NCBI RefSeq assembly: GCF_036226525.1
Contig: NZ_CP108487.1
Coordinates: 3,782,001 to 3,846,000, forward strand
Source: Kribbella sp. NBC_01245
GTDB lineage: Bacteria > Actinomycetota > Actinomycetes > Propionibacteriales > Kribbellaceae
Length of the DNA: 64,000 nt
Reading direction: 5' to 3'
Shown here: positions 8,718 through 17,846 of the stretch, one piece after another
Layout: each line of letters starts with the position of its first letter
Numbering within the stretch: the first letter of the stretch is position 1
Program-made: the position numbers and the translations under genes
Notes under the pieces: generated by a model
What the model was told of the DNA's origin: nothing
Databases searched by the model: none
Seen by the model: only the letters and a program-made list of their open reading frames with translations

Positions 8718-8750
8718 GAACGGCCCGCCGCCCCGCGCGACGGGCCGTTC
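8718..8750 (+). terminator. Hairpin terminator after the VWA gene
   Basis: A perfect 10-bp stem (8718-8727 with 8741-8750) closes a 13-nt loop 15 bp after the VWA stop codon. There is no clear T-run, as is common for terminators in high-G+C actinomycetes. Confidence 0.7.
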
Positions 8751-8859
8751 GCCATTCCCTCACTGCCACCCACCCCTGTCGCGAATGGTCAGGTCACGAC
8801 GCGGCCCCGCTGACCAGTTCTTCAGACCACCTGGTCAGCCACTAGGATGTGGCGAGCCA

Positions 8860-8940
8860 GCCAGAGTGGTGGAACGGCAGACACGCCGGCTTTAGGTGCC
8901 GGTGCCTTCGGGCGTGAGGGTTCAAATCCCTTCTCTGGCA
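8860..8940 (+). tRNA. tRNA-Leu (anticodon UAG)
   Basis: The acceptor stem GCCAGAG pairs with CTCTGGC (8933-8939). The anticodon stem CCGGC/GCCGG closes the loop TTTAGGT, so the anticodon is TAG (8893-8895) and reads CUA and CUG-type codons. A long variable arm (GCC-TTCG-GGC) gives the class II shape expected for leucine, and the T-loop is TTCAAAT. CCA is not encoded directly after the discriminator A8940; the next bases are CCCA. Confidence 0.96.
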
Positions 8941-9128
8941 CCCAACTCGACGAGCGATTCCGGGGTTCAAGCCAGGTCGCGCCGGCCCAGCCTGTGGCCG
9001 AGTCCGGCCCGGGCATCGCACTGAGATCGGCGCCAGACGCGTCTGCCGCCGCATGGGTAGGTCTGCCGATGCGGCGGTGCCGGCCATCGGACGAGGCTGT
9101 AGCCAGCAGTCCGAAGGAGGAACCAGTC

Positions 9129-9938
9129 ATGAGCACCAGCATCATCGTCAACGGCGTTCGGATCGCCTTCCAGGACACTGGCGAAGGCGAGCCCCTCGTA
9201 CTCGTCCACGGATCCTGGGGATCGCACCACAACTGGGACCCGGTCGTCCCCGGGCTGGCGGAGCACTACCGGGTGATCAGCTACGACCGAAGGGGCCACA
9301 GCGAAAGCGAGCGGGTGACGGGCCAGGGCACCTTCGCCGAGGATGTCGCCGACCTGGCAGCACTGATCGAGACGCTGGACGCCGCGCCCGCGTGGGTGGT
9401 CGGGAACTCGGCCGGTGCCGTCATCACCCTGCAGCTCGCCGCCACGCGGCCGGACCTGCTCCGTGGCGTTATCGTGCACGAGCCTCCCCTGTGGGTGCTG
9501 TCAGAAGATGGGGCGCTTCGGGAGGTGCTGGACCTGATCCGCACGGGCGACCACGCCGGTGCCGCCGAGAGGTTCGTCGATGACGTGGCGTTCGGGCCCG
9601 GCGCTTGGGCTCGGCTACCCGAGCGGCTGCGGGCGACGATGGCCGGCAACGCCACGACCTTCCTCGACGAGGCGCTGGCGCCGGACTCGCTGACCGTCGA
9701 CGAGGCCGCCCTCGCGCGGTACACAGGCCCGGTCATGGTCACCTCCGGCGGCCAGAGCCCTCAGCTGTTCCAACCCGTGGCCGAACACCTCGCGACGCTG
9801 CTGCCGCAGGCTCACCGCGTCGAGTACGCCGACGCGGGCCATGTCCCGCACGTGACCCATCCGGAGGCGTTCGTCAACGAGGTCAGGGCGTTCACGGCCC
9901 GGATGAACCGCCGGATCAGCGCGGGAGCGCTGCGATGA
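9129..9938 (+). CDS. Alpha/beta hydrolase (first of a pair)
   Basis: The 269-residue protein has the hydrolase fold: an oxyanion-type HGSWGSHHNWD near residue 25, the strand ISYDRRGHSES, and a nucleophile elbow GNSAG with serine where the fold requires it; the acid and His (DAGHVPHV) come at the C-terminal end. Substrate cannot be read from sequence. ATG 9129 has GGAGGA 11 bp upstream; the open frame runs back through the tRNA, which cannot be coding. It overlaps the second hydrolase gene by 4 bp (ATGA), so the two are translationally coupled. Confidence 0.88.
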   Translation: MSTSIIVNGVRIAFQDTGEGEPLVLVHGSWGSHHNWDPVVPGLAEHYRVISYDRRGHSESERVTGQGTFAEDVADLAALIETLDAAPAWVVGNSAGAVITLQLAATRPDLLRGVIVHEPPLWVLSEDGALREVLDLIRTGDHAGAAERFVDDVAFGPGAWARLPERLRATMAGNATTFLDEALAPDSLTVDEAALARYTGPVMVTSGGQSPQLFQPVAEHLATLLPQAHRVEYADAGHVPHVTHPEAFVNEVRAFTARMNRRISAGALR

Positions 9939-10756
9939 GCCGCGCGAGCGACGTCGTCGCCACGCGGTTCGATGTCCCCGCCCCGGACGGGACCGCTATC
10001 GCCGTCTGGGTGGACGGCGACGGACCTGCGATGGTGTTGGTGCACGGTTCGCTGCAAGACCACAGCATTTCGGCCGCGCTGGTCGCGGAGCTGCGTGACG
10101 GCATCACCACGTTCGCTGTCGACCGGCGGGGCTTCGGAGCCAGCGGAGATGGAGCCGGCTACGCGATCGAGCGCGAGTTCGAGGACGTCGCCGCGGTTGT
10201 CGACGCTGTCGCCGCGCGGGTCGGTGGGCCGGTTGCCGTGTGGGGCCACTCCTACGGAGCAAGCCTTGCGATGGGTGGCGCAACGCTCACGGGGAACATC
10301 AGTCACCTGCTGTTGTACGAGCCCAGTCTCGGGTTCGCCTACCCGGAGGGCTCGATCGAGACACTTGAGAAGACACTCGCCAAGGGCGACAACGAGACTG
10401 CGGCCATCTTCGTGTTTCGGGAGATCCTCGAGTTCACCGACGACCAGATCGACGCCATGCGTGCCGGGCCGGAATGGGCGGGACGGGTCGCCGTGGCGAA
10501 GACCCTGGCTCGGGAGGCTCGCGCCGAGCAAGGGTGGGTGTATCGGCCCGGCCAGTTCAGCGCGATCACGGCGCAGACGCTCCTGCTGTCAGGTTCGGAG
10601 AGTACGCCGGCGATCAAGCAGGCCACGGACACAGCTGCGGCGGCGATGGCCGGCGCCCGGATCCACGTCCTTGACGGTCACGCGCACATCGCCCACCGAA
10701 CCGAACCTGCCATGGTGGCGTCAGTCGTTCGGGGCTTCATCGCGTCGTCAACGTGA
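9935..10756 (+). CDS. Alpha/beta hydrolase (second of a pair)
   Basis: This 273-residue hydrolase has the motifs HGSLQDHS (oxyanion region), VDRRGFGASG, the nucleophile elbow GHSYG, and DGHAHIAHRTEP for the C-terminal histidine. It resembles its upstream neighbour in layout but is clearly divergent, so the pair is probably an old duplication or a two-enzyme step. The start at 9935 overlaps the preceding stop as ATGA. The large regulator convergent with it (10776-12326) may respond to the same substrate, but only proximity suggests this. Confidence 0.86.
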   Translation: MSRASDVVATRFDVPAPDGTAIAVWVDGDGPAMVLVHGSLQDHSISAALVAELRDGITTFAVDRRGFGASGDGAGYAIEREFEDVAAVVDAVAARVGGPVAVWGHSYGASLAMGGATLTGNISHLLLYEPSLGFAYPEGSIETLEKTLAKGDNETAAIFVFREILEFTDDQIDAMRAGPEWAGRVAVAKTLAREARAEQGWVYRPGQFSAITAQTLLLSGSESTPAIKQATDTAAAAMAGARIHVLDGHAHIAHRTEPAMVASVVRGFIASST

Positions 10757-10775
10757 GACGGACAGCGAAGCGGGC

Positions 10776-12326
10776 TCACTCGCGCAGGAGGTCGTGTTCC
10801 ATGGCGAAGAGGGCAGCGGCTGCCCGCGTCGAGGTGCCGATCTTGGCGTAGACGTGCTGGAGGTGATGTTCCGCCGTACGCCGCGATATCACGAGCGTCT
10901 GCGCGATCTCCCGGTTCGACAGCCCTCGCGCCGCCAGCCGGAGCACCTCCACCTCCCGGTCGCTCAAGCCGCTCGGCCAGGTGCCTCGAACGAGCGTCGG
11001 CTCCTGCCCCGCGGCCGCGATCACAGCCCGCGCGCAATCAGTGTCGAGTCGCCCGGCCCTCGCGTCGTCGGCCAGGCGCTCCGCGGCTTGAGCGGGAGAG
11101 CGGGCGGCCCGATGCGGCCGGTTTTGAGTCAGGCTCTGGAAGGTGTCGGCAGCCGCGAGAACCCTGGCAGGTAACGGAATCGCTGCCGCGGCGAGGCCGT
11201 GGTGGTAGCCGCTGCCGTCCAGTCGTTCGTGGTGCAGACCGGCGATCCGGCCCAACGGCGCGAGCACCGGCGAGCAGGCAAGGATTCGCTCGGTGTGGTA
11301 CGGGTGCAAGCGCACCTGTTCCTGCTCGCTGCGGGTGAGGGCTCCCTGCTTGTCCCAGATACCGCTGGACACGCCGGCCCTGCCCAGGTCGTGCAGCAGA
11401 GCCGCCCGGCGCAGGTCCACGATCGCCGGATCGTCGAGGCCGACCTCGCGCCCGGCGACCTCCGCCAGTTCGGCGGTCCGCGTCGAATGGCCCAGCGTGT
11501 AAGCGGACTTGAGGTCGACCATGTCCGCGAAGCAGCGGGCCACGCGGTCGAGTTCGCCGGCCCGGATGCGGTGCACCGGGGCCGGCTCGGCCTCCAACAC
11601 CGCCTGCCACGGATCAACGGCGTCGTTGGCGCGCAGCAACCCTTCGCCGTACCGCTGGAACGCTTCGGCCACGGACGGGTCGAACCAGCTGCCCGCCCGG
11701 TCGCGCAGCATCGACATGGCGGCGTCCGCGCCGCCCGCCTGGTGGAACATCAGTGCCTGGGTCGCGACCTCACTCACGCGCGCCGGCAGCGTGATCTCTT
11801 CCTTTGCCAGCCCGTGCGGTCCACCCTTGCCGTCCCAGCGCTCGAACTGCTGGGAGATCGCGTCCGCGACCCGCTGTCCGAGCCCGAGTCGCCCGGCGAG
11901 CATGGCCCCGGCTTCGCAGACGGAGGCGACGATCTCCCGACCGTGCAGCACATCGCCTGCGACTGCCCGCCCAAGGACCAACGCACGTCGCGGGCCACTC
12001 CCGCGGCCCATGCCGAGGGTGAACGCCAGCATCTCCCGGCGGTTCCCGAAGTCAGCGGGCTCGGCGGCGCGTCGGGACGCGAGCTCGTCGCCGCCGAACA
12101 ACCTGGCTTCCAGCGAGGCCGTCGCCGTGCAGCCGAGGTGCCGTAAGAGCGATGCGAAGTAGACGTCGTGAACCTCTTCGTCCGGCAGCCCCAGTGCGCG
12201 GCCGAGCCCGGTCGCCAGCAGGCATGACCGGATCGCCTTCTCCGGTTGCTGTCCCATCCCAAGGTCTGTTGCCACCGACAACGCGGCAAGAAGGTCGGAC
12301 AGCCGTAGATCGGCGTGCGTGTCCAC
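10776..12326 (-). CDS. HD-GYP-type phosphohydrolase fused to a LuxR DNA-binding domain
   Basis: A 516-residue protein. Residues about 1-250 form a degenerate first HD-like half (HLGCTA near residue 63). Residues about 262-425 form an HD domain with an HDLG metal motif and HHERLDGSGY, the second half of an HD-GYP signature. Residues about 448-512 are a LuxR/GerE helix-turn-helix (LSDREVEVLRLAARGLSNRE). HD-GYP domains cut cyclic di-GMP, so this could be a transcription factor gated by a second messenger, but activity is not proven. Convergent with the hydrolase pair, separated by 19 bp. Confidence 0.87.
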   Translation of the reverse strand: MDTHADLRLSDLLAALSVATDLGMGQQPEKAIRSCLLATGLGRALGLPDEEVHDVYFASLLRHLGCTATASLEARLFGGDELASRRAAEPADFGNRREMLAFTLGMGRGSGPRRALVLGRAVAGDVLHGREIVASVCEAGAMLAGRLGLGQRVADAISQQFERWDGKGGPHGLAKEEITLPARVSEVATQALMFHQAGGADAAMSMLRDRAGSWFDPSVAEAFQRYGEGLLRANDAVDPWQAVLEAEPAPVHRIRAGELDRVARCFADMVDLKSAYTLGHSTRTAELAEVAGREVGLDDPAIVDLRRAALLHDLGRAGVSSGIWDKQGALTRSEQEQVRLHPYHTERILACSPVLAPLGRIAGLHHERLDGSGYHHGLAAAAIPLPARVLAAADTFQSLTQNRPHRAARSPAQAAERLADDARAGRLDTDCARAVIAAAGQEPTLVRGTWPSGLSDREVEVLRLAARGLSNREIAQTLVISRRTAEHHLQHVYAKIGTSTRAAAALFAMEHDLLRE

Positions 12327-12435
12327 CCTTCATCACACCACGATCGACCGCACGTCGGTACCGTTGCAGGCCGTCAGCCGCGTTCCCGAGGCGGGCGATT
12401 GCGCGGAATCTAGGGTGCCGGAGAGCGGTTTCGCC

Positions 12436-12771
12436 TTAGCTGCTGAGGATGCGGCGGATGTGGTGACCCAATTGGTCGAGTTCTTCGGCATCCGCATGGA
12501 GTTGGAGGGTTCGCGGCAGGTTCAGGGCCTTGGCGGCCTCACCAGACAGGGACAGCGTGAGGGAGCCTGGGGTGAGGTTCCAGGTTTCGACGCCGCCATA
12601 GTGGGTGGCGCCGAGTGTGTTCGACAGGCAGTAGGTGGCCAGGCCCAGGGCCGCGTCCTGTGCGTCGAATTCGAGGGCCCGCTGGAGCTCGAAAGACGTT
12701 CCTGACGACTCGTCGAGGAAGACGACGGCCTCGTAGTTCAGGGGCGCGTCGCGCGTGTAGGCGGCCTTCAT
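12436..12771 (-). CDS. Imm10-like immunity-type protein
   Basis: A 111-residue acidic protein. The run ELQRALEFDAQDAALGLATYCL and the following GATHYGGV recall the Imm10 family, whose members neutralise polymorphic toxins or occur as orphan immunity genes. This is recalled from family pattern, not searched, so the call is tentative. No toxin gene adjoins it: it is the last gene of a strand-matched series after rph, rdgB and an ASCH-like gene, 7 bp after the previous stop. Confidence 0.55.
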   Translation of the reverse strand: MKAAYTRDAPLNYEAVVFLDESSGTSFELQRALEFDAQDAALGLATYCLSNTLGATHYGGVETWNLTPGSLTLSLSGEAAKALNLPRTLQLHADAEELDQLGHHIRRILSS

Positions 12772-12778
12772 GGACGGC

Positions 12779-13360
12779 TCAGGTGAGGGTTTTTAGGTAG
12801 GAGTTGCCGCGGGGGGTGAGGGTGTAGCCCTTTTCCAGGCTGAAGGTCAGGCCTAGGTTTTTTAGTTTGCGGATGTCGGTTTTGAAGGGGAGGAGGTCGC
12901 GGCCTACCTCTTCGGCGAGGACTGCCGCCTTGACGTTGGGCTTGGCCTCGATGAGGCGGAGGTACGCGAGGGTCCAGGGGCCGTGGGCGCTGCGGGCGTC
13001 TAGGCCGTCCAGGCGGGACTGGAGGTCCGCTAGGTCGTCTGCCGAGAAGGTCGTGGTGTTGGCGAGTTCTTCGCGGGGGTCCGGGCCTTCGACCAGGTGG
13101 AAGGCGATTCGCCAGGTCGGGAGGGACTCGTCGCCACGGAGGCGGCGGCGGATGTCGCGGGCGTTCTCGCGGCCGGTGCCGGTGATGTCGGCGTCCACGA
13201 TCAGGTCGGGGTTGACCTGGCTGATCGCGTCGATCTCGATCCGGCCGGCGTTGGTGCGATAGACCCGGCCGGGTACGACGCGGGCTTCGGCCCAACGCCG
13301 GTAGGCGACGGTGATCTCGCCGGATTCGACGCCCAGGACGTCCGTACCTTGGAACAACAT
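12779..13360 (-). CDS. ASCH-like N-terminal plus winged-helix-like C-terminal protein
   Basis: The 193-residue protein has an N-terminal beta-rich region (ITVAYRRWAEARVVPGRVYR, then TNAGRIEIDAI) resembling the ASCH/PUA-like fold, and a C-terminal helical segment (about 140-193, VLAEEVGRDLLPFKTDIRKLKNLGL followed by LTPRGNSYLK) that looks like a winged helix of a DNA-binding protein. The exact role is unknown; ASCH domains are RNA- or modified-base-binding. Its start overlaps the rdgB stop by one base (TGATG), so it belongs to the rph-rdgB operon. Confidence 0.7.
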   Translation of the reverse strand: MLFQGTDVLGVESGEITVAYRRWAEARVVPGRVYRTNAGRIEIDAISQVNPDLIVDADITGTGRENARDIRRRLRGDESLPTWRIAFHLVEGPDPREELANTTTFSADDLADLQSRLDGLDARSAHGPWTLAYLRLIEAKPNVKAAVLAEEVGRDLLPFKTDIRKLKNLGLTFSLEKGYTLTPRGNSYLKTLT

Positions 13361-13962
13361 CAGCTCAGTGCCTTCGCGATCAGCGGGGCGATCTCCCGCA
13401 GGGACTTGCCGCGATGGGAGATCGCGTCCTTCTCTTCGACCGACAACTCGGCCGTCGTCCGGTCATAACCTTCAGGCACGAACAGTACGTCGTACCCGAA
13501 GCCGCCCGTACCACGCAGCTCGCGGATGACCGAACCACGCGCCTCGCCTCGTACGACGTCCTCCTCGCCACCCGGCCGAACGAAGGCAACGGCCGCCACG
13601 AAGGCTGCACCACGTCGCGAGTCCGGGACGTCCTCGAGCTGGCCGAGGAGCAGCACGTTATTCGCGTGGTTGTCCTTCGCAGGGCCACTCCATCGGGCCG
13701 AGAGCACGCCCGGCATCCCGTTCAGCGCGTCGACGCAGATGCCCGAGTCGTCGGCCAGCGCCGGCAGACCGGTCGCGGCGACGGCGGCACGCGCCTTCAG
13801 CAAGGCGTTGCCCTCGAAGGTCGGCTCCGTCTCGGGCGGCTCTTCGTACGGCGAGACGTCGGCCAGGCCGAGGACCTCGATCCCGGGCACGATCGGCTCG
13901 AGGATGCGGCGCAGTTCCGCGAGCTTCTTGGCGTTGTTCGAGGCCAGCAGGATCTTGCTCAC
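13360..13962 (-). CDS. rdgB: Non-canonical purine NTP pyrophosphatase (RdgB/HAM1)
   Basis: A 200-residue member of the Ham1 family. The signature elements are the opening [18 protein letters not shown], the metal-binding [23 protein letters not shown] and the C-terminal [10 protein letters not shown]. It hydrolyses dITP, XTP and related misformed purine triphosphates to the monophosphate, keeping them out of DNA and RNA. The start overlaps the rph stop by 4 bp, the standard actinobacterial rph-rdgB arrangement. Confidence 0.96.
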   Translation of the reverse strand: MSKILLASNNAKKLAELRRILEPIVPGIEVLGLADVSPYEEPPETEPTFEGNALLKARAAVAATGLPALADDSGICVDALNGMPGVLSARWSGPAKDNHANNVLLLGQLEDVPDSRRGAAFVAAVAFVRPGGEEDVVRGEARGSVIRELRGTGGFGYDVLFVPEGYDRTTAELSVEEKDAISHRGKSLREIAPLIAKALS

Positions 13963-14675
13963 GCCAGCGCCTCCTGCTGGATCTTGGTCAGGTCGGCCAC
14001 GCCCTGGGCACCGAGCTCGAGCAGACCGTCGAGCAGCTTGCGGTCGAACGGCTCGCCCTCCGCCGTACCCTGCACCTCGACGAAACGGCCGTCGCCGGTG
14101 AGCACCAGGTTCATGTCGGTCTCGGCCCGCACGTCCTCCTCGTAGCAGAGGTCGAGCATCGGCAGGCCGTCGATGATGCCGACGGAGACGGCCGCGACGG
14201 ATCCCTTCAGTGGCTCGCCTTTCAGCGCTTTGCGGTCACGCAGGTACGAGACGGCGTCCGCGAGGGCGACGTACGCGCCGGTGATCGCGGCGGTCCGGGT
14301 GCCGCCGTCGGCCTGCAGCACGTCGCAGTCCAGCACGATGGTGTTCTCGCCGAGGGCCTTGTAGTCGATCACCGCGCGCAGCGAACGCCCGATCAGCCGG
14401 GAGATCTCCTGCGTACGGCCGCCGATCTTGCCCTTCACCGACTCCCGGTCCGACCGGGTGTTGGTTGCTCGCGGCAACATCGCGTACTCCGCCGAGACCC
14501 AGCCGAGGCCGGACCCCTTCCGCCAGCGCGGTACCCCTTCGGTCACGCTGGCCGCGCAGAGCACCCGGGTCCGGCCGAACTCCACCAGGACCGAGCCCTC
14601 GGCGTGGTCCAGCCATCGTCGGGTCAAGGTCACGGGCCGGAGCTGCTCCGGGGTACGTCCATCGATACGGGCCAT
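13959..14675 (-). CDS. rph: Ribonuclease PH
   Basis: This 238-residue protein has the RNase PH core: [35 protein letters not shown], the [17 protein letters not shown] type run and [20 protein letters not shown], which includes the phosphate and metal region. It trims the 3' ends of tRNA precursors using inorganic phosphate. It is translationally coupled to rdgB downstream. Its 5' end overlaps the 3' end of the SGNH hydrolase gene on the same strand by 46 bp. Confidence 0.96.
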   Translation of the reverse strand: MARIDGRTPEQLRPVTLTRRWLDHAEGSVLVEFGRTRVLCAASVTEGVPRWRKGSGLGWVSAEYAMLPRATNTRSDRESVKGKIGGRTQEISRLIGRSLRAVIDYKALGENTIVLDCDVLQADGGTRTAAITGAYVALADAVSYLRDRKALKGEPLKGSVAAVSVGIIDGLPMLDLCYEEDVRAETDMNLVLTGDGRFVEVQGTAEGEPFDRKLLDGLLELGAQGVADLTKIQQEALA

Positions 14676-15469
14676 GCGGAAACCCTATGCCCCAGAGCCA
14701 TCCGGGTTGCCCACGGCATCAGGTCCGAAGCACGACGGCCCACCCACGGAATGCCCTCGCGGACCATCCAGACCGCGTCATTCCACTTGGACGGCGCGTA
14801 ACGCGCGTCACTTTCCAGCGCTGGGAGTACGTCGATGGGCAGCCCGCGCGCGACCAGTTCGTCGGCGAACGAACGGGCCAGCCGGCGGTGCCCGCGCTCC
14901 CCCGGATGCAGCCGGTCGACGCTCCAGAAGTCGCGCTGGTAGATCTCCGGCCGATCCGCCAGGTCGATCCGGATGCCGCCGTACGACGCGACCAGGTCGT
15001 CGTACAGCGAATTGACCACCTCGATCCGGCGCCAGAGCGGGCGTCGCAGCCACTTCGGCAGGCCGAATACCTGGCCGTGGTCGTGGAATCGTACGGTCAG
15101 CAGCAGTGCGCCGCGGGCCGTCAGCCGGTCGCCGCATTCCTGCAGGCTGTCGCGGATCTCGATCGGGTCGAACGTCGAGCGCATCGTGTCGTTGACCCCG
15201 ACGATCAGCGAGGCCAGGTCGATCCGGTCGTCGCCGGTCGAGGGAAGTTGTTCGCGGGCCACCAGTGGAGCCGTGGCCCCGCTGGTGGCGACGTTGGAGA
15301 AGGTCACACGGTGGGAACTGCCCAGGGATTCGGCGAGCAGCGAAGCCCAGCCTCGCCAGCCCTGCCCGGGTACAGCTCCGGCACCGGAGAGTCGAACCGC
15401 ACAACCCGCCAGGGGATCTCCCACACCCACGGTGGTGGAGTCACCCAGTGCCACATAGTGGAGGTTCAC
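14630..15469 (-). CDS. SGNH/GDSL-type esterase-lipase
   Basis: About 279 residues. The GDS block is [12 protein letters not shown] (nucleophile serine), block III is VGVNDTMR (asparagine), and the catalytic dyad is [14 protein letters not shown] near residue 200, so all SGNH landmarks are present. It hydrolyses an ester or acyl group of unknown identity. Start GTG 15469 is chosen because homology begins there; no good ribosome site precedes it and the frame is open further upstream, so the N-terminus is uncertain. There is no signal peptide in this version. The C-terminal 46 bp overlap rph. Confidence 0.82.
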   Translation of the reverse strand: MNLHYVALGDSTTVGVGDPLAGCAVRLSGAGAVPGQGWRGWASLLAESLGSSHRVTFSNVATSGATAPLVAREQLPSTGDDRIDLASLIVGVNDTMRSTFDPIEIRDSLQECGDRLTARGALLLTVRFHDHGQVFGLPKWLRRPLWRRIEVVNSLYDDLVASYGGIRIDLADRPEIYQRDFWSVDRLHPGERGHRRLARSFADELVARGLPIDVLPALESDARYAPSKWNDAVWMVREGIPWVGRRASDLMPWATRMALGHRVSAWPVSMDVPRSSSGP

Positions 15470-15614
15470 ATTCAGCCACGGTGACGCCGCCACCCACCCA
15501 GGCGCCGACGGCCGGGTGACCGATCGGACAACGTCCGGCCAACGATCCCGATTGCCGATCGCAAGTGCGCAGACATAGGCTGTACAGAACATAAACGAGC
15601 ATTCCGGAGGCCTG

Positions 15615-16793
15615 ATGAGCGGGAAAGACCTGAAACTGGGCGTGGTCGGGCTGGGCGCCCGCAGCAAGCTCGCCCAGAACGCCGACCAGCCTGACCAGGG
15701 CTCCAGCGTCGTCGCGATCTGCGACCCCATCCCGGCCTCGCAGGAGTCAGGCCTGGCGAATTTCCCCGGCGCCAAGGCGTACGGCGACCACCGCGACCTG
15801 CTCGACCTCGGCTTGGACGGCGTCTTCCTCACCACGCCGGACCACCTGCACGAAGACCCGGCAGTCGATTTTCTCGAGGCGGGCATCGCGGTTTTCGTCG
15901 AGAAGCCGCTCGCGATCACCACCGAGGGCTGCGACCGGGTGCTCGAGGCGGCCCGTCGCAGCGGCGCGCGGTTGTACGTCGGGCACAACATGCGGCACAT
16001 GCCGGTCGTGCAGATCATGCGCGAGCAGATCCTGGCCGGCGCGATCGGCGAGGTGAAGGCGATCTGGTGCCGCCACTTCGTCGGGCACGGCGGCGACTTC
16101 TACTTCAAGGACTGGCACGCCGATCGGTCGAAGACGACGAGCCTGCTGCTGCAGAAGGGCGCGCACGATATCGACGTGATGCACTGGCTGGCCGGCGGCT
16201 ACACCACCCGGGCGAGCGCGTTCGGCGAGCTTGCCGTGTACGGCGGTATCACCGACCGGACGGACCGGACCGGCCAGCGGTTCAGCGAGTTCGTCGACGA
16301 GGCGAACTGGCCGCCGCTGGAGCAGAAGGGCCTCGCTCCCGTGATGGACGTCGAAGACCTGAGCATGGCGAACCTCCAACTCGGCAACGGCGTCCTCATG
16401 TCGTACCAGCAGTGCCATTTCACGCCGGACTACTGGCGCAACTACACCGTCATCGGGACGGCGGGCCGGCTGGAGAACTTCGGCGACGGCCCAGGCGGTG
16501 TGGTCAAGGTCTGGAACTCGCGCCGCTCGGGTTATCGCGAGGACGCCGACGTGGTGATCGAGATCCCGAACGCCGAGGGCGGCCACGCGGGCGCTGACCC
16601 GCGACTGGTGCAGGAGTTCCTCACGTTCGTCCGTAACGGCTCTGCCACTCTCACGTCGCCGATCGCCGCTCGGGCCGCAGTGGCCGCGGGACATGCCGCC
16701 ACGACCTCTCTGCGCAACGGCGGCAACCCGGTCGACGTACCGGAACTGGATCCGGAGCTCGTCGCGTACTTCGAACGGGGTCAGACGTCGTAG
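15615..16793 (+). CDS. Gfo/Idh/MocA-family NAD(P)-dependent oxidoreductase
   Basis: A 392-residue protein with an N-terminal Rossmann fold (LGVVGLGARSKLAQNA) and the signature EKPLAITTEGCDRV carrying the catalytic-type lysine near residue 98. The C-terminal half is the family beta domain. The run HWHADRSKTTSLLLQKGAHD includes the conserved histidine region. It probably oxidises or reduces a sugar or inositol derivative; the substrate is not indicated by neighbours. GGAGG precedes ATG 15615. Its last 13 bases overlap the convergent MBL gene. Confidence 0.9.
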   Translation: MSGKDLKLGVVGLGARSKLAQNADQPDQGSSVVAICDPIPASQESGLANFPGAKAYGDHRDLLDLGLDGVFLTTPDHLHEDPAVDFLEAGIAVFVEKPLAITTEGCDRVLEAARRSGARLYVGHNMRHMPVVQIMREQILAGAIGEVKAIWCRHFVGHGGDFYFKDWHADRSKTTSLLLQKGAHDIDVMHWLAGGYTTRASAFGELAVYGGITDRTDRTGQRFSEFVDEANWPPLEQKGLAPVMDVEDLSMANLQLGNGVLMSYQQCHFTPDYWRNYTVIGTAGRLENFGDGPGGVVKVWNSRRSGYREDADVVIEIPNAEGGHAGADPRLVQEFLTFVRNGSATLTSPIAARAAVAAGHAATTSLRNGGNPVDVPELDPELVAYFERGQTS

Positions 16794-17536
16794 ACGGCGT
16801 CCTGTACGGCTGTGAGGATCTCCCCGGAGTAGGTCTTCGCAGCAGCTCGCGCCTGCGTGTGCCGGTCGTACCAGGGCGGCACGTGCGTCACGATCAACCG
16901 GCCCACTCCAGCCCGCTGTGCGTGCTCCCCCGCCTCTGAGCCGGTCAGGTGCAACTCAGGCGGGTTGGACGGGTCGTCGTCGAGTAGAGCAGCCTCACAC
17001 AGCAGTACGTCGACACCGCGCGCCAGTTCGACCAGTGCCTGGGTAGGGCCGGTATCGCCCGAGTAGACGATCGAGCGGCCGTCATGCTCGACACGGATCG
17101 CGTACGCCGGGACCGGGTGCACCACGGGCGTAGTGCGGACGGTGAACGGCCCCACCTGCTGGAGGGGCTGCCAGTCGTTGAAGGTCAGCTGCTCGGTCAT
17201 ACCCGGGTCTATCGGCAGGTCGTACGCCTGAGCCATACGGATCGCCGTACCCGCTGGGCCGTAGACCGGGATCTTCGGGAAGGGTGCCGCCGGGGAGTAC
17301 TTGGTGGCGACGTACAGCCCGCAGAGGTCCATGCAGTGGTCCGGGTGGAGATGGGACAGCGCGACGGCCCCGATCCGGTCTGCCGGGATGTGCCGCTGCA
17401 GGGCGCCGAACGCACCACTGCCCAGGTCCAGCACGAGGTGGAACCCCTCGGCGCTGAGCAGGTACGAAGACGCGGGTGAGTCCGGGCCGGGCACGGAACC
17501 CGAGCAACCGATCACGGTGAGCTGCACGTTCGACAC
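16781..17536 (-). CDS. MBL-fold metallo-hydrolase (RNase Z-like/AtsA-like)
   Basis: A 251-residue metallo-beta-lactamase-fold protein. The metal motif is SHLHPDHCMD (HxHxDH form), with further ligands in TTPVVHPVPAYAIRV, SGDTGP and the C-terminal THVPPW. The N-terminal QLTVIGCSGSVPGPDSPASSYLL is typical of arylsulfatase/RNase Z-like members. It probably cleaves a phosphodiester or sulfate/lactone ester; the actual substrate is unknown. It is divergent from the ArsR-SulP operon. Confidence 0.9.
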   Translation of the reverse strand: MSNVQLTVIGCSGSVPGPDSPASSYLLSAEGFHLVLDLGSGAFGALQRHIPADRIGAVALSHLHPDHCMDLCGLYVATKYSPAAPFPKIPVYGPAGTAIRMAQAYDLPIDPGMTEQLTFNDWQPLQQVGPFTVRTTPVVHPVPAYAIRVEHDGRSIVYSGDTGPTQALVELARGVDVLLCEAALLDDDPSNPPELHLTGSEAGEHAQRAGVGRLIVTHVPPWYDRHTQARAAAKTYSGEILTAVQDAVYDV

Positions 17537-17600
17537 ATTACTGGCGAGTCGCCCCCGTCGCCCGCGCAGCGCGGAGAGGGAGAGATCACATCGGGCCGAC

Positions 17601-17616
17601 TTGAAGATTTCTTCAA
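17601..17616. promoter_or_regulatory. ArsR-type operator upstream of the SulP operon
   Basis: TTGAAGA-TT-TCTTCAA is a perfect 7-bp inverted repeat with a 2-bp centre, 48 bp before the TTG start of the small ORF that leads the ArsR-SulP operon. Dyads of this shape are typical ArsR/SmtB operators, so autoregulation by the operon's own ArsR is inferred. It also lies 65 bp from the divergent MBL gene start and could influence that promoter. Confidence 0.65.
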
Positions 17617-17663
17617 TTCATCACATGCTTCGTTCCAGACATCACCACCGCCGGGAGGACGCA

Positions 17664-17846
17664 TTGCAGTCGAGCCAATTCGCCGAGGACCTGCAGCGCC
17701 GCGTGCGGGAGGCGCGAGCGGCACTTGCCGCCGCGACCGCCGAGGGCGATTTCTACGCCGCCGACGTCCGGACGAACGAGCTCGACAGCCTGTTACGTCT
17801 GGCGATGGAGCACGGCCTGATCATGGACACGGATCTGCCGCGATGA
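17664..17846 (+). CDS. Small acidic helical protein leading the ArsR-SulP operon
   Basis: About 60 residues starting LQSSQFAEDLQRRV, helical throughout (DLQRRVREARAALAAATAEGDF, then TNELDSLLRLAMEHG). TTG 17664 is chosen because GGGAGG lies at 17653-17658 with 5-bp spacing; an ATG at 17625 would add 13 poorly conserved-looking residues. The stop overlaps the ArsR start as ATGA. I do not recognise the family. Its coupled position suggests a role with the ArsR regulator, for example as a small partner, but this is inference. Confidence 0.7.
   Translation: MQSSQFAEDLQRRVREARAALAAATAEGDFYAADVRTNELDSLLRLAMEHGLIMDTDLPR

Noticed and set aside
8847..9128. 5' extension of the first alpha/beta hydrolase frame
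   Set aside because: It runs through the tRNA-Leu gene; the real start at 9129 has a good ribosome site.
14630..16018. 462-codon frame for the SGNH hydrolase
   Set aside because: Its N-terminal part is antisense to the Gfo/Idh/MocA gene; the esterase begins near 15469.
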